A stretch of DNA of 64,000 bases from NCBI GenBank assembly GCA_030141605.1, contig JAQGDQ010000864.1, positions 1-64,000 on the forward strand. The letters run 5' to 3'. The translations under genes were made by a program, and so were the position numbers. The stretch comes from Tubiluchus corallicola. Its lineage: Eukaryota > Priapulida > Priapulimorpha > Priapulimorphida > Tubiluchidae. Positions 20,201-31,019 of the stretch are shown here, piece after piece; positions within the stretch are counted from its first letter, which is position 1, and each line of letters starts with the position of its first letter. The notes beneath the pieces were generated by a model that searched no databases, was not told the DNA's origin, and worked only from the letters and a program-made list of their open reading frames with translations.

Positions 20201-23200
20201 ATCAGATGCGCCTCTACTACATTATAATGGCAAACGGCCTGGCTATACGTTTTAGTAAGGGAGATTATCGTGTTATAATAAGTACATTTGCTCGAAGCTG
20301 TAACATGATACAAGTATATACCTTTACTACGCGACATAACAATAGATCATACCCAATTACATAGGCCTGAGGATATCCTAGACAATGAGACTCCATGAGA
20401 TAGCATAGCACTTGGAGGCTACAATGTTAACTGAACCTAGTACAGTTTGGGGATGAGTTTAAGTAGACTTCCGAGGAAGCCTATTGAAAGAAAAATAATT
20501 GGCTCATTAAGTAAACGATTTGGCAAAATGCCAAGTAATGCTGTCTACAGACTTGTTCAGAAAAGGTTGTATGTTCATTAATAAACCTGTTTGCTGGAGC
20601 AGATCCAAGCAACCAGGGTAAACACGCATCAACACTGTTCCTCGAGATACGCCATACTGGCGCATTTCCTCACATATGCACCAGGTCCATGAGTCGCCTG
20701 TCACTTCGTGCAGCTTTTTATTATCTTCTACTAGTGTGAGAGATCTCTTAAATAGTCAAGCTTGTACTTCTTGATTGTTAGGGTTCTAGCAGGGGGCACC
20801 ACATTCCGCACAAAGATGATGTAAGATCTGATAATGTTACATGAAGTTTCTAGGATCGAAACTCATTACGAAAACCACATTTGTTTATACATTTAGTCAT
20901 TTCCGCCCATTATAATACAGTGCTTCTCTTTATCACTCAAGGTCTAACTTGTATCTGGTAATTTGTTGTTATTAGTATTAAATTATATATTATTATTATT
21001 GTCATCATCATTATCACCATCATCGTCATCATTATTGTTATAGCAATTTGTCCTTCTGAATTTTAAATTAAACCTTTTTCAGAATGTGATGAAACATGGT
21101 ATCAATCACTCAATCAATTTATTTCACTCCAGCAATACATATACAATACATCAACATACAATATTATTGAACAAAAAGAAATAGTATAGGTAAAAAAACG
21201 TTGATGAAGTTAAATTAATCAAATAAAAGAGTCAATAGGTATGTTCTATTTATAAAAATGTTATTCACATAATTATGCTCATGGACGTATAATGATTTTT
21301 AGCACTTTTAAATCTGTCATTTTGAGAATCCATTTATGTAACTGTATATGTTTTTTTTTGGTTCCACAGCTACAAGAAGAAGATTTAAAAAGTGATACGG
21401 ACTGGATATGGGACTGGTCAAGTCGACCTGACAATATGCCACCTAAGTATGTAAACTAATAATGTTTGGGGTGCTTGATTTTTGTGGACGCCAAAACTAG
21501 GGATACCATACGTCCGGGTTTCCCCCGGACACGTCCTCTTTTTGGGCTTCTGTCCGGGCACGTTTTCAAAAAATCAGCACTTTCTCCGGGTTTTGCCTCA
21601 ATCCGTAAGCATGTACGGGCGTTGCCAACTGCAGAGGCGTACGACAGTAAGAGACAAAGAAAAGCTCGTTAATTTTCAATACAAGATGTTGTTAACATCT
21701 CAAAATGCAACACTTGTAAAAGCTTTGTGTACATATTTACTGAACAAAAGTAAGCGATGCGCACATCACTATGGGTCACACGACTCACACCACTGTCGAT
21801 ACTCGGCGTATTCGCTAACGACTTAAAATGACGTCAGCTTCCGGGAGCCATTTTGTTTGTTTTTATGTGAATTTCTTTAAACTTGTATAGTTTCGCTGTT
21901 TTGCAGTTTTGAGGGTAACTGGTAACAGTTACTTAGAAAGTAACAATGCCGACACGACAGTGTGCATTTACAGATGAAATGAGGGCCAAGTACCCGTGTC
22001 CTCTTTTTCAACTCAGACAGTATAGTAACCCTAACCAAAATGGATTTGTGGACATCTTTTTTCAGGGGTCACCTTCTTTGTGGATTTTTGTGTACAAGTA
22101 AAAAAACGTGTCCACAAGTTCACAGGTTTCAGTTTTTGTGACCACAAATACCAAGTTACTGTTAAATTTACTGTTTATGTTGTGAACCTTTTAGCTCACA
22201 CTAGTTTTACATTGAAATTGTCGCTTTGGAGTCTGCACATTCATGTTGTCTGGTGATGGAATTGATAAGGAAAGAGGTGTGATCCCGAACCTCCCTAGCG
22301 ACTTTGATGATCTATTTATGTCCGAATTGGTAGAACTTGACTGAATGCTCAATAAAGCAATGCGTACTCCAGATATTTCATGATGATATCGACTCTTTTA
22401 CATTTGAAACTTACTTCCACAAATTTAAATTTCTGTACAACGTTTGTGAAATTTGTCCACAGAATTTTCTTGATTTTTGTGGACGTGCTCTGATTTCTTG
22501 TGGACACAAATGATCCCTGGTCCACAAGTAATTTCCTTCGGTGTCCACAAAAATCCGAATCCCCTTAACGTATGTAAAAATCACTGCATCACATTTAACA
22601 GAGCTTATTAACGAGCTTAATTAAATACGACCAGGTTAATAGCCCTTGATTTACCAAAGGTTTTTCACAAGCTCTGCCCCATGGGACTACTTAATAAACA
22701 TCATTTGTAATTTCGTATTGTAGTATTATTTCATCTCAACAGTCACAGAAAACTATTTTTTTCCGTAAATGAGGTCATTTCTGGTGTTCCTCAAGGTGAT
22801 GTAATGGCCTCACCTTATTTCTACTGTTCCTCATTATCTTCTAGATTCTACATGCCATAAGCTTGTTCTTTATACTGATGGTGTTGGTCCCCATTATATA
22901 GTAGCAGTGATCCAAATAGAACTAGTCTTGTGCTACTGTGATGCCTTCTATAGTTAAAATGATTACATTTTAGTTCAAAACTGATCTTTAAACTGAATGT
23001 TGGATGCGATTTCTGTTTGCTAATTATAAAGTTTAAATGTTAATTTGTTTTACCGGTTGATCATTTTGCAGACAGTGGATTTTTCGTCGTCCCGTCAAGA
23101 AGCAGTCTCTAAGCATTCGCAACACTAAAGCGATGAAGAGCAAATTGTCTGATATTCTTCCTGTGCTCATCTTCTCCAACTTGATGTCACTTGTGCTCGG

Positions 23201-26200
23201 AGCCGGAATCGGGTATGATGAATTGCTCACTTGTCGGAGGGGCCCGGGAGGGCGAGAAGAGCTTTAACTTCGAGGCTGGTTGGGGCAGCTCCACCAGGGA
23301 CGAGAATTTTCCGCGGAATTCCCAGTTTTTGGAAGACCAGTAGTGCCATTTTTGTAAATCGCGTAAATTTGTTGAGAAAATTTTTACGGACCCAGTACAT
23401 TATTTCACAAGCTGACCTCTGGTTGGCAGGCCGTCACTTTGTTTACATCATGTACATCAGTGTAACCACGTGTATATCTCTATGTATAAAAATATAGAAT
23501 CAATTGTGCGGAGTTATTTGAGTCAATTGCAGACAGTTTTTATATACGTTTGCATAGGAGCAGCCAGTACTTAGGTGTTTTTGAGACAATTAGGTATCAT
23601 GTATCCTTGATAGTTGGGTATTTTAAATTATGCATGAAACAAGGTAACTGATATTTTAAGTCCACTTAGAGGCTCTCTATGGTCACAAAATTGCAATTTG
23701 TTGCTGGCTCCAAGGGGACTTCGCCCCTCGACCCCATTGGGGGCCTTGGTGGCCCCAAACCCCCCGGCCTGTTTCAGAGTTCTTTGCAATTTGTCATTCT
23801 CATCTCTGCATTCACGTTGCTTTTCATGTTTTTTCTTTGTATTTTTATTTTACTGACTTTCCTTTTTAAAATACGAAACATAAACGGTATCATTATTACA
23901 AGCATTCTGAATGCATGTTGTCTGTTGAAACCCGACAACTATCACTGTGTGTCGTCACATTTTTTTCGTGATATCACGGGCAAGTACACAAAATGTCGGT
24001 GTTTGATGAGAAATTTTTTGCTTCGTAATTTATCTTTTCGTTTTATAAAAAAATTATTTCAACGGCAACTATATATTTTCTACCAGTTGATATACGTTTT
24101 ACGATACCACCATGTTTATCTACACTGACAGTTGAGTGTATTTTTGCTTTTTATTTAGCCTGTATTTCCAACAGCCAGTATCTTCTGGTGAAACATGTGC
24201 AGTACCTACAGGCTTTTTATAAAGTGCTGTTTTAGTTGCTTGCCAGTAAACGATTTTATAATCTGTTTATAACGTTTGTTACACAAATGCCTGATGCAAA
24301 TTTTATTTCATGTTTGAAGCTTCCTAGAAACAACTTCCTAGACACAAATAAACTTGGCATAACATTTGAAATACTGTTCTCTGAATTGTGAAGCCTTGAG
24401 GCACATGTCCAGGGATGAGAATTTTCCGCGGATACGCGGAATTCAGAGTTTTTGGAAGACCTGTAATGCCATTTTTGTAAATCGCAATCATAAATTCTAT
24501 GAGAAAATTTTTACGGACCCAATACATTATTTCACAAACTGACCGCTAGTTGGCAGGCCGTCACTTTGTTTACATCACGTACATCAGTGTAACCACGTGT
24601 GTATCTCTATGTATAAAAATATAGAATCAATTGTGCAGAGTTATTTGAGTCAATTGCAGACAGTTTTTATATACTTTTGCATAGGAGCAGCCAGTACTTA
24701 GGCGTTTTTGAAACAATTAGGTATCATGTATCCTTGATAGTTGGGTATTTTAAACTATGCATGAAACAAGGTAATTGATATTTTAAGTCCACTTAGAGGT
24801 TCTCTGTGGTCACAAAATTGCAATTTGTTGCTGGCTCTGCGGCCCCCAAATCCCCGGCCTGTTTCAGAGTTTTTTGCAATTTGTCATTCTCATCCCTGCT
24901 TGAGGCACATGTAACCTTCATTTATCAGGGGAGTGGCTCTCCAAATGTAAATCAGGGCAAGAAAAGGAAATGCTAAACTATGCCCCAAAAAAATTCCGTA
25001 CAAAGTTATATTACTTAGCATTTTGCTTACCTGGTTGAAAGAGGAAAAGAAAACTATAAATACATAATTTAAAATGTACGCACCAGTTAGTGAAATTAGG
25101 GTTACCATATTGTCTGAGTTGAAAAAGAGGACACTTTTTCGCACACTTGTAAGTAGGCAAAAATGACCAGTCTAGGGTCTGTTAAAACAATGCAAAATAA
25201 AATGCAAATTATACAAATAGACCTACATGTATTCTAATAGCAATACCAAATGGCTATACTGCAAAAAACATTAACACACTGCAACTGTCAGTCGCAGAAA
25301 CAGTTACGGTTGAATTTGACTGAGCCCGAGATAATTGAAATTAACGAGCTTTTCTTTGGCCCGTACTAGCGTACACCTCTGCAGTTGGCAATGTCCATGC
25401 ATACTTGCGGATTGTGGCAAAATCCTGACAAACTGCCTATTTTTTAAAACCTGCCCGGACAGAGGCCCAAAAAGAAGGCTGACGTATGGTAACCCTAAGT
25501 AAAATGTCGTTGACTCACCTCCAGAGTGCACCACTTGCTAACCAAAAACTTGTTGAAAAGACGAGGTAATTTAAAAATTTGCCGAGGTAGTGAAGTGAGT
25601 TACGAAAGCTCTGACTGATTATTTTTTCACACTTTACACAATGTTATCTAAACTTGTTTCAAACGACTTAGCGTCAGAATGGCTGTATCTAACGCAGGGC
25701 CTAAGGGAGGCCCCACTCGGGGAGGGGGGGACGGGCGCCACCATAGTTGAACTGCTAGAACGCCGGAGAAGCATTTTCGAAGAGAAAATATGGAGTTATA
25801 CAGTTGTTAAAGGAAAGAACAATTGAAAGAAAAACTGCTTTATTCTCAAGACCAGTCCTTAATACATGTCAAATAGTCAAATCAAAAACAACATCTTTGC
25901 AATATGTAATACCGTACTCTCACTTCCGTACAAGCCGGTGTTAGAAATTCCGAAATTGAAAACAGCTGAACATCGGCACCGAGCCGCACAAGGCAAGAGA
26001 GAGAGAGAGGGAAAGAGGAGGCAGTATGTTCTCATAAAGCAAAAAAATGTTACCTCGGGATGAGGCCCCGGGGAAGTATCCCCACTTCCCCCCCCTGAAA
26101 TAGGGCCTGATCTAACGGTCATTGCGAGAGTTTAAATTTACATGTTTTATACAGAGTGCACTTACGCAATAATGTGCATAACAAGACATCATGTCAGTGG

Positions 26201-26396
26201 CATAAAATTTCAAAACAGATTTTTTAACTTTTATGAAAGTGAACTGGAGGCTTCTTTGTGCTTTATTGTATCTGGTCTGGATAATCTTGAAATAAAAACG
26301 CAATTTAAACGAAGATTTTCTTTTTCTTTCAGATGGTATTTTGCACGAAAGCTTGCAGCGAGGCCACTTTCCATCACGCTACTTCCTGTCGACTGA
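9738..26396 (+). CDS. BNIP3: BNIP3 mitophagy receptor / BH3-like mitochondrial protein
   Basis: Tail-anchored outer-mitochondrial-membrane protein that recruits LC3/GABARAP for mitophagy. Exons: 9738-9774, 11404-11572, 15596-15698, 21370-21446, 23072-23212, 26333-26396 (TGA). All have GT-AG borders and phases agree, giving 591 nt or 196 residues, close to human BNIP3. The start MSKNSQ is followed by the LIR motif SWVEV (W15-V18). Next comes a conserved [13 protein letters not shown] block (exon 2), then a Ser/Pro/Asn-rich linker (exon 3), then [15 protein letters not shown] (about 114-128). The transmembrane helix spans about 158-178 and contains [13 protein letters not shown] (164-176), followed by a short basic tail. 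In the helix, the vertebrate SHxxAxxxGxxxG dimer motif reads SNxxSxxxGxxxG. Introns hold hAT-like, pogo-like, TTAA-flanked and LINE sequences. BNIP3 versus BNIP3L cannot be split; this looks like the single ancestral type. Confidence 0.97.
10534..11141. mobile_element. TTAA-flanked MITE (piggyBac-like)
   Basis: Inverted ends CCCTTACAGGGTCAC and GTGACCCTATAAGGG, flanked by TTAA at 10530-10533 and 11142-11145. About 608 bp, non-coding, in BNIP3 intron 1. TTAA duplication with CCCT ends is the piggyBac hallmark; only one copy is in this window. Confidence 0.75.
12205..12666 (-). mobile_element. 5'-truncated LINE remnant with reverse-transcriptase C terminus
   Basis: The minus-strand frame 12238-12666 reads [20 protein letters not shown], then [20 protein letters not shown] and RLPDDVPVK, the typical C-terminal region of non-LTR retrotransposon reverse transcriptases. 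On the minus strand it ends in a GATGATAATGATGAT tail (12212-12235), as many LINEs do. It lies antisense in BNIP3 intron 2. Confidence 0.85.
12712..13080. mobile_element. hAT-like MITE with CCGGATTA ends
   Basis: The right end AATAATCCGGCCCTT matches the right end of the element at 59137-59873. The left end has AGCAGATTATGATC. Flanking 8-mers GCAGACCC (12704) and GCAGACCA (13081) agree at 7 of 8. Non-coding. Confidence 0.6.
13841..14256. mobile_element. hAT-like MITE family A, copy 1, perfect 8-bp TSD
   Basis: Ends CAGGGGTGTGCAAATTGCGG and TTTGCACACCCCTG are inverted. Flanked by AACTAAAC at 13833-13840 and 14257-14264. About 416 bp with no transposase. BNIP3 intron 2. Confidence 0.92.
15728..16253 (+). 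mobile_element. CAGGGATGAGAAT element, copy 1
   Basis: Starts CAGGGATGAGAATTTCCCGC and ends GTCATTCTCATCCCTG, a 13-bp inverted end. Flanking 8-mers GCTTATTC and GGTTATTT agree at 6 of 8. It begins 29 bases after the BNIP3 exon 3 donor. Confidence 0.85.
17137..17221. repeat. (TA)n/(GA)n simple repeat
   Basis: TATGTATATATATA runs followed by AGAGAGAGAG and GATA repeats, in BNIP3 intron 3. Confidence 0.9.
17984..18401. mobile_element. hAT-like MITE family B, copy 1
   Basis: Ends CAGACCCTATTTCA and TGAAATAGGCCCTG. Flanking 8-mers TTCGTTAC (17976) and CTCGTTAC (18402) agree at 7 of 8. The homologue at 25695 lies in the opposite orientation. Confidence 0.85.
18659..18905 (-). other. GC-rich open frame of unknown origin in BNIP3 intron 3
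   Basis: A minus-strand frame ends near 18675. The peptide includes [20 protein letters not shown] and [19 protein letters not shown]. Its GC content is well above the flanking DNA. I do not recognise the product. It could be a retrocopy of a small gene, an exon of an antisense gene, or chance. Confidence 0.3.
19030..19169. repeat. 28-bp minisatellite (5 copies)
   Basis: CAGGTGACAAGGCAAGGGCA plus ACGGGCTT repeats nearly perfectly at a 28-base period. Purine-rich on the + strand. BNIP3 intron 3. Confidence 0.95.
19609..20071. mobile_element. Pogo/Tigger-like MITE, copy 2
   Basis: Starts CAGTCAACCTTGGATATAAG and ends CCCGAGGTTGACTG, flanked by TA (19607-19608, 20072-20073). Collinear with 6731-7229. 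BNIP3 intron 3. Confidence 0.88.
20985..21310. repeat. Simple repeat and possible LINE 3' tail
   Basis: ATT/ATC trinucleotide-rich tract (20990-21045) followed by sequence whose minus strand ends in an AATAAATTGATTGA-type tail, as LINE 3' ends here do. No coding remnant is visible. Confidence 0.35.
21468..22565. mobile_element. Long-TIR element with a nested MITE
   Basis: Outer ends GGGGTGCTTGATTTTTGTGG and GTCCACAAAAATCC...CCCC are inverted, and TGTGGAC motifs recur inside. It is interrupted by the 21498-22033 MITE. A target-site duplication could not be fixed (TAATGTTT against TAACGTAT at best). It begins 21 bases after the BNIP3 exon 4 donor. Confidence 0.5.
21498..22033. mobile_element. 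TAGGG-ended MITE, copy 1 (nested)
   Basis: Ends TAGGGATACCATACGTC and TATAGTAACCCTA. Flanking 8-mers GCCAAAAC and ACCAAAAT agree at 6 of 8. Shares internal sequence in inverted order with 25097-25497. Open frames in both copies reflect shared DNA rather than a proven protein. Confidence 0.75.
23295..23808 (+). mobile_element. CAGGGATGAGAAT element, copy 2
   Basis: Starts CAGGGACGAGAATTTTCCGC and ends GTCATTCTCATCTCTG. Collinear with the copies at 15728 and 24410. No clear direct repeat flanks it. It begins 82 bases after the BNIP3 exon 5 donor. Confidence 0.82.
24410..24898 (+). mobile_element. CAGGGATGAGAAT element, copy 3, with 14-bp flanking repeats
   Basis: Complete copy of the family. 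CTTGAGGCACATGT occurs at 24395-24408, one base before the element, and again at 24899-24912 directly after it. This flank is much longer than the 8 bp of hAT elements. Confidence 0.85.
25097..25497. mobile_element. TAGGG-ended MITE, copy 2
   Basis: Ends TAGGGTTACCATA and TATGGTAACCCTA are exact inverse complements. Flanked by AGTGAAAT (25089) and AGTAAAAT (25498), 7 of 8 matching. An 8-bp duplication suggests a hAT-type transposase. Confidence 0.88.
25695..26109. mobile_element. hAT-like MITE family B, copy 2, perfect 8-bp TSD
   Basis: Ends CAGGGCCTAAGGGAGGC and GAAATAGGGCCTG. ATCTAACG occurs at 25687-25694 and 26110-26117. Inverse orientation to the copy at 17984. About 415 bp, non-coding. 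Confidence 0.92.
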
Positions 26397-26937
26397 TGAC
26401 GATCTTCAAGTCGAATGGTCCTTCTTTGCTACGTCGAGGAGCAAAGCGAGAAATACCTGAATATTTTGCTGTTTGCTAAAAATTAATACAGGAATTTTTA
26501 ATACAGGCATCCACCTTGAGCTTGAGCGCTACATAATGTCTTATTTTCCTACTATTTGGTTATCTGGTGCAGCAGGTTATAGTTTCCTAGAGTTTCTTTA
26601 TGTTGCTTGTGTCTGCTTTTATGCTGTTGCTTGCTTGAAAATTACTGCGGATGGTTGTGAGCGCTGAGGCTACTTCCCAGACCCACGGAATAGAGCTTAT
26701 TTACACCAACAAAAACTGTTTTAAATTTCCCTAACATTGTCATGTACATAAAATTCGATGCATTATATTTATTTATGTATAAAATAGTTATACAACGCCG
26801 TATATTGCGTAATGAAGCTAATGGTACACTTGCTTTTGTAGCAGGGAGCATACACAGGTGACAGTGTGGGTACGTTTTAATGGTAATACAGTGTTTAAGC
26901 AACTCTACTTTGCTGTGAACATGCCATTATTCACTAT

Positions 26938-27762
26938 TATAGGTTTTATACATCAAATGTAGACACAGGAAAGTTCAAATGTGACTTAGATAAGTCAAAT
27001 GTAGACATAGATAAGTCAAATGTAGACATCGGAATTTCAAATGTGTTTTGGTAACTCAAATGTGACTTTGGTAAGTCAAATGTAGATGCATTACTTTGAA
27101 TAAATAGGTAATTAGCTCATTTAAGTGCAAATTACGGAACGATAAACCAAAGATAGTCATCACCTCTTTCATAACTTTAAAAAATGCGTTGTTTATCCTC
27201 AAACGAAATTCTTTGATAAACCACAACGTCGGTAGAAAAGAATAAATTAGTTCCCACTTCCCAATGAACAGTGAATCACTAATTAGTTTTTTAAGTAATA
27301 CATTAGCACTGCATTAATGAATTAGTTTCTCTCAAGAAACATTGTTTATTTTAAGAATGTATTGTTTTCTCTAACAGGTCCAATGGTATGTAAAGTTTGC
27401 AGAATATTAGTGAACTATTAGTAGGCCTGTAAAGTTATTATTTTCACAGCAATTATTAAATTAAGATTAAAGGAGATTAAATTTAACATCCTTAAGCTTT
27501 ACACCTATCCACATTTGAGATATCGGATGTTACATTTGACTTGACATCTGTCTACATTTGACTTGCCAAAAGCGCTTAAGATTTCTTGAAAACCATTGTT
27601 AACACATTTGAACTACCTAAGTCTACATTTGAGTTAACATAGGTCTACATTTGACTTACCAAAAGCGCCCAAGATTTCTTGAAAACCATTGTTAACACAT
27701 TCGAATTACCTTAGTCTACATTTGGCTTAACACAGGTCTACATTTGACATGTAAAACCTATA
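26938..27762. mobile_element. Foldback-type element built of CAAATGTAGAC repeats
   Basis: Outer ends TATAGGTTTTATACATC and GACATGTAAAACCTATA are inverted. The left arm carries repeated TCAAATGTAGACA-type units and the right arm the inverse, TCTACATTTGACTTA. About 825 bp, lying downstream of the BNIP3 stop, perhaps in its 3' UTR. Non-coding. Confidence 0.8.
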
Positions 27763-28423
27763 ATACAAACAAGGTCAAATGGCTAACCTCGGCAGCAATC
27801 TATTGTCGTTCGTTTGCATGTCTGCAAAAATCACATCGTAGATCAAACAGCGGCGATGCAGTCGGCTTCCAAAAGCATCCATTTTATCCTTTACGTACCG
27901 TTCAGCCTGAACTTTCTAATGTGTAAGTGCAGTTAGTTTAATCAACGTTTTGCCTTCCTTAGATGTCAAGCTCATAACTCTCTGTTTCTGTATAAATTCA
28001 GTAAGATATCTTATATTTCGCCTGAAACTATTTTTATATACACGCGGTATGTGAGTGCAAAGGGTATGTTTACCTATTATTTTACGTGAAAGTACTTTTA
28101 GATTTAGTAAATCATCACTTAATATTCGTAATTAAATTTATCTGTTTTCATTTCTAAACAAATCAAACTTAGATAAGTAAAGATGTGTCCCTTCCCTGTT
28201 GCATGTACCATTATAATTATTAGTGCAGCTATTCTGCATAGATTATACAAATTTATACATAGAAGTATATAAATTTTGAGGTGTTATCTTACTGTGGGCA
28301 AATTTATATTTAATTGTGGTGGTAATTTAAAACAAAGTTTTATTTTGTGCATTTTTAAAGCTCAAATATATTTTCACTTGCTAATACTTCGCAAGTAAAA
28401 AGTTACCAAAACATCATTTAACT

Positions 28424-28681
28424 CAGGGATGTGCAAACTGCGGCCCTCTGAGAGATCTTGTGCGGCCCGCGAAGAGGTTTGTCGAAGTAATGAGTAATAA
28501 CTTATAAAATAGCTTCTTGAGTGCGGTAGTGCAGTAGTGATGATGTGCGCAAATCGGATGCAAAAAAAAATCGTTATTAGGTCCTACTGCACTTGGCTCC
28601 TTGATCAAACTGCATGTGGCTCACAGGAATCGCGGGAATGTTTAATGTGGCCCGGCTAGTCAGATAATTTGCACACCCCTG
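28424..28681. mobile_element. hAT-like MITE family A, copy 2, internally deleted
   Basis: Ends CAGGGATGTGCAAACTGCGG and TTTGCACACCCCTG. Flanks ATTTAACT and ATTTAACG match 7 of 8. About 258 bp, against 416 for copy 1; the lost part is internal. Confidence 0.9.
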
Positions 28682-28689
28682 ATTTAACG

Positions 28690-30190
28690 GTTTTTGATAT
28701 AGCTTAAAATGTTGGTAATTATATTAAAAATTTTATCCAGAAAATATTGTAGCAAAAATTGTTCATTAAGCTTTAGTTTCTAAAATCTATCGTCTTTTGT
28801 AGCGATTACTGCTAGACGTGTCAAAATGTGGACTGAAGTGGCGTTTACCAGAAATTCGCATGGCGTTATTGCATTGTAGATGAAAATCACTTTAGAACGC
28901 GCAGGCAGCCATCACTAGAATTTTATTCTTGCTTGTGATTTTGAGTTGTTTTTGATGATGATTGTTTTCCCAAAAGTCTAAATTTTGAAGTTGGTACCAT
29001 TTTGTAGTCGTGCTGTCCCCCTAGCGGACATTGACTTAGTTCTACAGTTTGTCAACAATGACACGGGGCAAATTCTTTGTGTTTAGTCATTGTGGGGACA
29101 TTTACACAGAGAAATACATTATTCATACACCCCCTAGTGTCTATTATGAGAACCACTACGACAATGTAAACTTTGCTGATTTAAGTCGACTTCTTTGAGC
29201 ACCCAATTCTTACATAATATGTCATCAAATTTTGCATCCTTTATGCTGACTTATTAACTAGTATGAAGGGAATGAATTCTTGTAAATTGTATATGCGGTA
29301 TAACATCAGCAGTACTGCATATAGGCATTTTGCTTATAGACAGTGGCGACTCAAGCTAAAATTACTGGCGTACTGCTTCAGAAAATTTGTAGCCATTGTT
29401 TTAATACTGTCTAAAACGTAACGAACTTAATTATGTAATTTTATTGTTGTAGTTATATTTGAAGATCAGGTGTTGAACGGCCTCTTTTCTCATGGAGAGA
29501 TAAGTGTGAAAAATTAAGTTGTTGTAGTTCACTTACAGTCACTGAACTTGCATTTCTTGGGGATGCAATGCGTCCATTATTAAATATTTTATGTTTTAAG
29601 CACACACGCTAAGTTTACATTTTATCACATCAAAGAATATGACGCATGACGTGGCTATTCATTGATATTAATTTTTATTCTCCAGTGAACAGATATTTAT
29701 AATTACTGATGTTTACATTAAGGAAGGTGCCCATAATGTGCTTCACAAACTAACGCATTTCAGATGTCTGGTAAACGCCGCTTTGAGTTTGTTATTTCAA
29801 CATGTTTTTGCCAATTTCTCTCACTGTGGATTGAGTTATCAAATCAAGTTTTCTATTAAATGTAATTGTGTGAAATGAACTGGTTCATATTTAACGTTGA
29901 ATAAATTTACCGAAATTAGTAATTATATTGATGTTATTACTATTGTTGACTCATTAGTCGAATTTTGTATTTAATCGCCATAGCTGTGTATAGTAACTGT
30001 CGTTTCGTGTTGTATATGTATGCAAGAGTTGGAAGATGTAGTAAAGCACTCTTAATGTATAAAAATATTATATGTAACAGACATGCATGTTATGGAAGAA
30101 TTCCTGTATAATAAATATCAATTACTCTGCAGTATATTGTTCTAATGCATCGTGAATCAGTGGTTCTAGGTTTGACTGGTGGCAGAGAAT
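28690..30190. other. Gene-free AT-rich stretch downstream of BNIP3
   Basis: No exon recognised. AATAAA hexamers near 29900 and 30111 could end a long BNIP3 3' UTR. 29341-29370 (CAGTGGCGACTC, TAAAATTAC) resembles one end of the element at 61292-63002. A 19-bp inverted pair (GGCGTTTACCAGA near 28840 and its inverse near 29766) may mark another old element. Confidence 0.4.
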
Positions 30191-30191
30191 A

Positions 30192-30665
30192 CAGTTAAGC
30201 TCGGGTATAAAGTATTCACTTATAAGGGACCGCCAACACCGGTCCCGATTTTTCGTAACGTTTTTCCTATGTAAAAATCTTCGTGCATAAGGTACTCGGG
30301 TATAAGGGACTTTCGGTTATAACGGGACGATAAATTCAAGTCCCGCGTAATAGAAACCCTGGTAAATTACCTTGCGTATAAGGGACATTATGATCAAAGC
30401 GATATTGATCGATTTTTAACCTTAATTTTTCGCAAACTCGACCTTCGAACAGCTCGGTTTCCGCGGTCACATGCATCTCGCATCACTGAAGGAGCTTCCT
30501 ACGTACCGTTTGCACTGAATATGTAGCAATAATCCATAAAAATATGGGTAGAAGTATAGGTCTAGATACACCCTCGGTCTGACTCAACTTCGGCTGTAAA
30601 GGACATTGGATATAAAGGACGTTTTTTTTGTCTGGAGGTGTCCCTTATATCCGAGTTAACTTCTG
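30192..30665. mobile_element. Pogo/Tigger-like MITE, copy 3 (inverted, degraded end)
   Basis: Starts CAGTTAAGCTCGGGTATAAA after TA and runs in the opposite orientation to copies 1 and 2, ending TCCCTTATATCCGAG. The terminal bases at 30660-30665 are mutated. Confidence 0.8.
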
Positions 30666-31019
30666 CCGAGCGATTGCTGAATTTGAACCAATCATTTTCC
30701 AGAATTTGGTACAAATGATGCCTACCCACCGAAATATGATAACATTAATTAACATTAACTTTTCTTTCTGAACAAGGTAATGGAGGTTTCACAAGTGAAA
30801 ATACATTTTTCCTGCTTCTTAAATGCATTCAAACTACGCATTTTGTGATTTCTGACCTAGCCAGGAGCATATCAAGACTTCACGATGCCCTGGGCTAATA
30901 GATCTGTCCCGCCCATCTGTATTGTGAATTTAGTGATTATGTACTGAATATAGTTTAAATAATTACTTGTGGTGTATTAGTAATACTATTAACCTAGTTT
31001 TTACATGGTCATTGTTACT

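Larger units (their letters stand above)
24945..26265 (+). repeat. Dispersed repeat family D, copy 2, split by two insertions
   Basis: Three segments (24945-25096, 25498-25694, 26110-26265) follow copy 1 at 5640-6140 in order. They are interrupted by the MITEs at 25097-25497 and 25695-26109. With these removed, the copy is continuous. Confidence 0.75.

Noticed and set aside
21466-21826. Frames in the 21498 and 25097 MITEs with similar peptides
   Set aside because: Similarity follows from the two copies being the same element; the frames are short, broken and match no transposase motif I know.
28833-29790. Element bounded by inverse GGCGTTTACCAGA copies
   Set aside because: Only about 19 bases are inverted, with no target duplication or second copy.
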